The notes below the pieces were generated by a model that saw only the letters and a program-made list of their open reading frames with translations, was not told the DNA's origin and searched no databases. Made by a program: the position numbers and the translations under genes. 9,630 nucleotides of DNA from Candidatus Hermodarchaeota archaeon (GTDB taxonomy: Archaea; Asgardarchaeota; Hermodarchaeia; Hermodarchaeales; Hermodarchaeaceae): positions 1 to 9,630 of the forward strand of contig JAEOSA010000063.1 of NCBI GenBank assembly GCA_016840595.1, written 5' to 3'. Positions 6,319-9,630 of the stretch are shown here, in pieces (positions within the stretch are counted from its first letter, which is position 1; each line of letters opens with the position of its first letter).

Positions 6319-7173
6319 ATGGAAATCCAATTCAAATTTGATAAAGCAACGCACCATATACGCGTTCCCGTCAAGGTGAACGGAGAAGGCCCCTATGATT
6401 TTACTTTAGACACTGGAGCCGTTAAAACAACCCTGTCAAAAACATTGGCAGAGAAACTCGGTCTTAAAACCTATGAACTCACTGACCGAAAAATGGAAGG
6501 CCTACATGCTGTCGCCGCGAAGGTAAACAGTTTCCAAATTGGATCAGACACGTTCGACGACGAAGAAGTCCTGATAATTGATTTCAAGTCTGTTCTCACT
6601 GGTTGCACAGAGAAGATGGGCGGCGTCATTGGCCATACAACCCTGAAACACTACAAGATGTCAATCAATTACCCAACTCAAACCTTACGATTAAAATCAA
6701 GTAGTAGCGTTTCTACAAATGATGATTCAATTCAGTGGAGTCCATTCAAATATATTAAAGACACACATATGGTCGGAATTCCCGTATCCATCAATGGTCA
6801 AGGACCCTTTGAATTCGTTCTCGACACAGGGGCTGGTGGTACAGTCATCACTCCAAAGCTAGCCAACGAACTTGAGCTGAATCTGAATCCTTTCGATGGC
6901 ATTTGTCGTGGGATTAAAGGAGACACAGAAGGTCATCTAGCCACACTAGATCAAGTTTCAGTTTGCGGAGTGAATGTAGAAGAACATCCCGTAGTTGTGA
7001 TTGACATGGAAAAAATATCACCCAAATGTCATCTAATTCCAGATGGTATCCTCGGCTATCCCTTCTTAAAACAATTTGAGTTTGTGATAGACTATCCCCA
7101 AGAAAAATTCGCATTCATCAACCATAACCACACCAAAATTGATTCTGAACCAACCTCCCAGTGCTGTGAGTGA
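6319..7173 (+). CDS. Tandem two-domain retropepsin-like aspartic protease (clan AA)
   Basis: The 284-residue protein is two copies of a retropepsin-like domain joined by a Ser-rich linker (127-140). Domain 1 has FTLDTGA with D31 and the C-terminal signature GGVIGHTTLKHYKMSINYP. Domain 2 has FVLDTGAGGT with D169 and DGILGYPFLKQFEFVIDYP. Each has its own DTGA catalytic triplet. Retropepsins normally work as homodimers, so one chain carrying both halves could be an active pseudo-dimer, as in pepsins. No signal peptide is present, suggesting a cytosolic protease; the substrate is unknown. The C-terminus ends in QCCE. The ATG at 6319 has AAGGTG (6304-6309) upstream and begins just before the domain, as in relatives. 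GTG 6259 would add 20 residues and is not excluded, since GGTGA (6244-6248) precedes it and it suits the predicted transcript start. Confidence 0.8.
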   Translation: MEIQFKFDKATHHIRVPVKVNGEGPYDFTLDTGAVKTTLSKTLAEKLGLKTYELTDRKMEGLHAVAAKVNSFQIGSDTFDDEEVLIIDFKSVLTGCTEKMGGVIGHTTLKHYKMSINYPTQTLRLKSSSSVSTNDDSIQWSPFKYIKDTHMVGIPVSINGQGPFEFVLDTGAGGTVITPKLANELELNLNPFDGICRGIKGDTEGHLATLDQVSVCGVNVEEHPVVVIDMEKISPKCHLIPDGILGYPFLKQFEFVIDYPQEKFAFINHNHTKIDSEPTSQCCE

Positions 7174-7177
7174 ATCA

Positions 7178-7184
7178 TTTATAG
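7178..7184 (+). promoter_or_regulatory. TATA box of the winged-helix regulator gene
   Basis: TTTATAG begins 4 bases after the stop of the protease gene and lies 1 bp before element copy 3. The predicted start is near 7208, giving a leader of about 110 bases. The layout copies that of the protease promoter. Confidence 0.5.
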
Positions 7185-7185
7185 A

Positions 7186-7208
7186 GTCTCACAAGAGAGA
7201 TAGGTTAT
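7186..7208 (+). repeat. Shared operator-like element, copy 3
   Basis: The element has GTCTCA at its start and GAGATAGGTTA from 7197. It sits between the regulator's TATA box and predicted start, as copy 1 does in the protease promoter. Confidence 0.6.
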
Positions 7209-7259
7209 GGTTCGTGAATAAAATGACTAACGGTCTCTTCTATTCGCGACTAACCTATC
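7199..7259. promoter_or_regulatory. Long inverted repeat in the regulator leader
   Basis: GATAGGTTA (7199-7207) is exactly inverted as TAACCTATC (7251-7259). Inside it TCGTGAATA (7212-7220) faces TATTCGCGA (7241-7249) with one G-U type mismatch, leaving a 20-base loop and a 3-base bulge (TGG, 7208-7210). The outer half-site is the 3' part of element copy 3. It may be a second operator half or an RNA hairpin upstream of the regulator. Confidence 0.6.
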
Positions 7260-7316
7260 AATTGAGGTGAAATTCCAATTCCAACCTCTGCTGTTTTAGA
7301 AACACAACTGAAGAGG

Positions 7317-7940
7317 ATGCAACTCCTAAACCAGATCATCAATTCTGAGTCAAGCCTTCTCATCTATTCCTACCTCAATCTGCATGGAAAAACTACTCCC
7401 GCTGAACTGCGAGAACAAACCGGGTTAAGCAAAGCCACCACCTTCCGTAATCTTGCACTCCTAATGCAAGCCGGATTGATTGAAAAAGAGGAAGATTCCA
7501 TGGTTGATGACAAACGGTATCGCTTACACTACTACATCAAACAAAACATCCTAGAACTAAGTAAAACCCTATCCACGTCAGAACTTCGAGAACACGCTGT
7601 TGTCCAAGGAAGAACCAAGACGCTCCAAGATTGGGTCTTCGCTCTTGAAAATCTCCCATTGGCTCTCAATCAACTCACATCCAAACTCATGCTGTCGCTG
7701 CGACATCCCTCTCCGAATGGACGAACTAAAGAATGTCAAAAAATCATCAAAATGATGGCCTTCCGACTCGAGGACGTTGACGATTTCCACGAACTCCTAA
7801 CCGCCTTAACCGGCTTTTTAATCAATTTTGACACTCGTCCATCAAAGAAACCACGGGATTGGAAACAACCTCTCACACAACCCGTCGCGCTCTCAATCAG
7901 CGCCATCGCTCTCGATCCCACCGAAATATGTGACGAATAA
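7317..7940 (+). CDS. Winged helix-turn-helix transcription regulator
   Basis: This 207-residue protein has an N-terminal winged helix at about residues 5-72. TTPAELREQTGLS with KATTFRNLALLMQAGLIEKEE forms the helix-turn-helix, and DDKRYRLHYYI forms the wing, as in MarR/ArsR/TrmB-type archaeal regulators. The C-terminal 130 residues are mostly helical and match no effector domain I recognise; they may mediate dimerisation. It acts on DNA in the cytoplasm. The ATG at 7317 is the first possible start after the in-frame stop at 7263. GAAGAGG lies directly against it, too close for a normal ribosome site, so translation may be weak or use the leader differently. Its promoter carries element copy 3, so autoregulation and control of the neighbouring protease gene are likely inferences. 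Confidence 0.75.
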   Translation: MQLLNQIINSESSLLIYSYLNLHGKTTPAELREQTGLSKATTFRNLALLMQAGLIEKEEDSMVDDKRYRLHYYIKQNILELSKTLSTSELREHAVVQGRTKTLQDWVFALENLPLALNQLTSKLMLSLRHPSPNGRTKECQKIIKMMAFRLEDVDDFHELLTALTGFLINFDTRPSKKPRDWKQPLTQPVALSISAIALDPTEICDE

Positions 7941-7962
7941 TCCCCCAAGAGAAGCATATCCG

Positions 7963-7993
7963 CATTGAAAGGTGATACTCTTTCATTGAGAGG
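7963..7993. repeat. Inverted and direct repeat between convergent genes
   Basis: TGAAAG (7966-7971) and CTTTCA (7980-7985) form a 6-bp hairpin in the 64-base gap between two convergent stops. CATTGAAAGG (7963-7972) is also nearly repeated directly as CATTGAGAGG (7984-7993). It could help end transcription from both sides, but there is no T-run of the archaeal terminator kind. Confidence 0.35.
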
Positions 7994-8004
7994 CGAGAGG
8001 TTGA

Positions 8005-8619
8005 CTATAACATTACATCCGCCTGAGAAGAGATCTTCGATGCCATTATCTTAGCTTCATTCAGCACATATAACACACCAATAAAAATTAGAAGTCCAAA
8101 CAGACCTACAATCATCGATATTAGGATTAATAAACCTGGCAAAATTGGCGATATCAAATGTGGACAACTGAAATGAGAAAACAAAAATAAGGCTATTAAA
8201 AGCCCTTCACTGATTAGATAAGCACCCAAAGCATATTTTGTATTGATTTCCAAGTCTACTTCTTTCATTTCTTGGGCTAGTTGTTTAATTCCTATTAGCA
8301 GAAATCCCATCATAACCAAATTCAATATTCCCCCAATTGCATAGATAGGCCAAAATGCATTAACCCAATAATAGGGATACAAACAATTGTCGATAATGAA
8401 TATCTCAACGATATCTGGAATAGTAATAATGGCCAGCCCAATCGACAGATATTTTGCCTTCACGAAAGCCCAGGAATACTCTGCACACTGAATAAGTCCC
8501 CTTGAAATCAGAAAGAAACCCATAAAGTCAGGCAACAAGTTAATTCCGACAATCCGAAAATCCAATACAGTGATTAGTACGCCCCAGAAAATATTCTCAA
8601 ACCCCTTCTTAGTCAACAA
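8005..8619 (-). CDS. Multi-pass membrane protein of unknown function
   Basis: This 204-residue integral membrane protein has about five or six hydrophobic segments, near residues 7-21, 23-43, 57-76, 89-111, 129-147 and 159-186. The N-terminus, KKGFENIFWGVLITVLDF followed by INLLPDFMGFFLI, resembles a group of small uncharacterised membrane proteins with an 'INxLPDxxGYxLI' motif known to me from Firmicutes. No function is assigned. The reading frame is open up to an ATG at 8685, but that start has no ribosome site and would add a 22-residue Arg-rich tail. I chose TTG 8619 (or 8616) because GGAGGTT (8630-8624) lies 6-9 bases before it and the family-like sequence begins there. The flavoprotein gene upstream on the same strand ends 89 bases away, so a shared transcript is possible. 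Confidence 0.7.
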   Translation of the reverse strand: MLTKKGFENIFWGVLITVLDFRIVGINLLPDFMGFFLISRGLIQCAEYSWAFVKAKYLSIGLAIITIPDIVEIFIIDNCLYPYYWVNAFWPIYAIGGILNLVMMGFLLIGIKQLAQEMKEVDLEINTKYALGAYLISEGLLIALFLFSHFSCPHLISPILPGLLILISMIVGLFGLLIFIGVLYVLNEAKIMASKISSQADVML

Positions 8620-8623
8620 AGAC

Positions 8624-8630
8624 AACCTCC
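8624..8630 (-). promoter_or_regulatory. Ribosome site deciding the start of the membrane protein
   Basis: GGAGGTT on the minus strand is the strongest ribosome site in this stretch. It lies 6 bases before TTG 8619 and 9 before TTG 8616, which favours a start internal to the longer open frame from 8685. Confidence 0.5.
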
Positions 8631-8678
8631 GATGGTCCCTGAAAAGTCGCATCCTCCGTCTTACATCCAGACACCTCA

Positions 8679-8693
8679 CCTTCATTTTGAAGG
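8679..8693. repeat. Short hairpin after the flavoprotein gene
   Basis: CCTTCA and TGAAGG form a perfect 6-bp stem with a TTT loop, beginning 15 bases after the flavoprotein stop on the minus strand. It may mark an RNA 3' end or processing site. No U-run follows, so a terminator is not shown. Confidence 0.3.
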
Positions 8694-8708
8694 ACAGTTA
8701 ACATGTCT

Positions 8709-9630
8709 TTAATCTTGTCGATTATTAATGCCCAATCTAGTGATCTGTTCTGCACAAGCAAGTGCAGCATTGAACGCGATGTCACCACCAGCTCCCGGAG
8801 CATTATGGGCATCACCTGCTAAGTAAAGGCCCTCTATCTGGGTTTGAATGGGGAGTCGGTTTTCCCGATGTTGATGGATTGTGGGTGATGCGCCATCCAC
8901 AATGGGCAACACTAATCGACGAATCCATTCCGGTTTTGGAGCGCTTGGAAACATTTTCTGAATAACGGTTTCCAATTGCTGTAGCGCCTTCTTAGCCTTG
9001 GATTCATCTGCGATTACTTCCGGTAATAAAGGATAATAAAAGGTGATAAGCTGCTTCTCGGTTGGAGCAACCGTTGCATCAATGTTCGACGTGGCTTGTC
9101 CCATCACAAAGGGCTCTGAGCAGACAATCAAACCCGCTGCATCTGTAATTGGTTCTGAGAAAGCCATATCGATACTCACGCCTGCAGTGGGAATAAGACG
9201 TTTAGCTTGTTGAATGAGTTTTTGAGACGCCACATTTGTTGCAGGGAGAATCATTGAAAGTGCGTCAGGAGGAATCGCAGCAACAACTGTATCACAAGAT
9301 ATCCGGTCGCTACCAATTTGCACCGCACTCACCTTATCCTTCTCAATATGAATCTGTGAAGCAGGTGCTTTCAGTCGAATTTTGCCAGTCTTTTCGATTT
9401 CTTCTCTCAACGCTTGGAGGATAACTCTCCAACCACCCCTAGGATAACCTGCAGCCTTCCCACTCCGAATAATCTTATGCATGATATCCAGCATCTCCCC
9501 CATTGAAGCCACAGTGACATCAGGCTCAATCAGAAGAAGACCAGAATACAACTGGAAAATCCACAAAATCGTTGATGGCACTTTAAAATCATCAAGCCAT
9601 GTCGCCACCGATGTCGACAACAACTCCTCG
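8709..9630 (-). CDS. FAD-dependent oxidoreductase, CrtI/amine-oxidase-like, C-terminal part
   Basis: This is the last 306 residues or so of a gene that starts beyond the right edge. The TTG at 9623 is not a likely start, because coding continues upstream of it and the N-terminal FAD dinucleotide-binding domain is missing here. The fragment has the substrate-domain segment GYPRGGWRVILQALREEIEKTG, in which a 'YPxGG...ALxxxIxxxG' pattern is typical of phytoene desaturase-like and protoporphyrinogen-oxidase-like flavoproteins. A DTVVAAIPPDAL strand follows. The C-terminal FAD motif is GLYLAGDAHNAPGAGGDIAFNAA, with the GD that contacts the FAD ribityl chain. The likely reaction is oxidation or isomerisation of a lipid, isoprenoid or polyene, but no substrate is indicated. 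Full-length relatives have about 450-500 residues. Confidence 0.8.
   Translation of the reverse strand, partial: EELLSTSVATWLDDFKVPSTILWIFQLYSGLLLIEPDVTVASMGEMLDIMHKIIRSGKAAGYPRGGWRVILQALREEIEKTGKIRLKAPASQIHIEKDKVSAVQIGSDRISCDTVVAAIPPDALSMILPATNVASQKLIQQAKRLIPTAGVSIDMAFSEPITDAAGLIVCSEPFVMGQATSNIDATVAPTEKQLITFYYPLLPEVIADESKAKKALQQLETVIQKMFPSAPKPEWIRRLVLPIVDGASPTIHQHRENRLPIQTQIEGLYLAGDAHNAPGAGGDIAFNAALACAEQITRLGINNRQD

Noticed and set aside
6210..7208. The three similar 23-bp copies as a CRISPR array or transposon ends
   Set aside because: Spacing is irregular (26 bp, then about 950 bp), there is no transposase, no target-site duplication and no cas gene. Their fixed position next to TATA boxes fits operators better.
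7199..7259. The long inverted repeat as a rho-independent-type terminator for the protease gene
   Set aside because: No T-run follows it, archaea do not usually rely on such hairpins, and it overlaps the predicted promoter of the next gene.
8609..8815. A 68-codon minus-strand ORF bridging the flavoprotein end and membrane protein start
   Set aside because: It overlaps both genes in a different frame and has no domain-like sequence. A small overlapping peptide cannot be excluded but nothing supports it.
9600..9623. TTG at 9623 as the start of the flavoprotein
   Set aside because: The frame stays open to the window edge and the N-terminal FAD-binding domain is missing, so the gene begins outside.

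Overview
The window looks archaeal, and an Asgard archaeon (Thorarchaeia- or Lokiarchaeia-like) is the most likely source. Several genes have A/T-rich TATA-like boxes about 25-30 bp before the expected transcript start. The leucine-rich-repeat (LRR) protein has the N-terminal 'E..VLKELE..IG..IP' lead-in and LPESIG repeats that I associate with Asgard genomes. TTG and GTG starts are common, and intergenic gaps are short. No rRNA or tRNA gene is visible, so this assignment is inference.

Layout. 1-344 (-) is the 5' part of a secreted protein with a BPL_N-like (glutamine-amidotransferase-like) domain, cut by the left edge. After a roughly 300-base spacer come three plus-strand genes: a small cupin (648-974), an Amidohydrolase_2-type metal hydrolase (1068-2039) and a class I SAM methyltransferase (2112-2888). 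A two-helix membrane miniprotein (2938-3129, -) is followed by an LRR protein (3287-4081, +). This converges on a protein I do not recognise (4096-4899, -), which has a promoter suited to a leaderless mRNA. Divergent from it are an ICMT/PEMT-type membrane methyltransferase (5027-5656, +) and a deaminase strikingly like yeast cytosine deaminase (5717-6151, +).

The most interesting part is 6190-7940. A protein made of two fused retropepsin-like aspartic protease domains (6319-7173) is followed by a winged-helix regulator (7317-7940). Both have a TATA box at 0-1 bp from a copy of the same 23-bp element, GTCTYA-N6-GAGAYAGRTT. The protease promoter has two tandem copies and the regulator promoter has one, with an added inverted half-site further downstream. 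The simplest reading is an autoregulated unit in which the winged-helix protein controls itself and the protease.

The right end holds, on the minus strand, a multi-pass membrane protein (8005-8619) and, upstream of it, the C-terminal part of a CrtI/amine-oxidase-like flavoprotein that runs off the window (8709-9630). Most genes look like independent household or accessory functions. Apart from the protease/regulator pair I see no clear multi-gene pathway.
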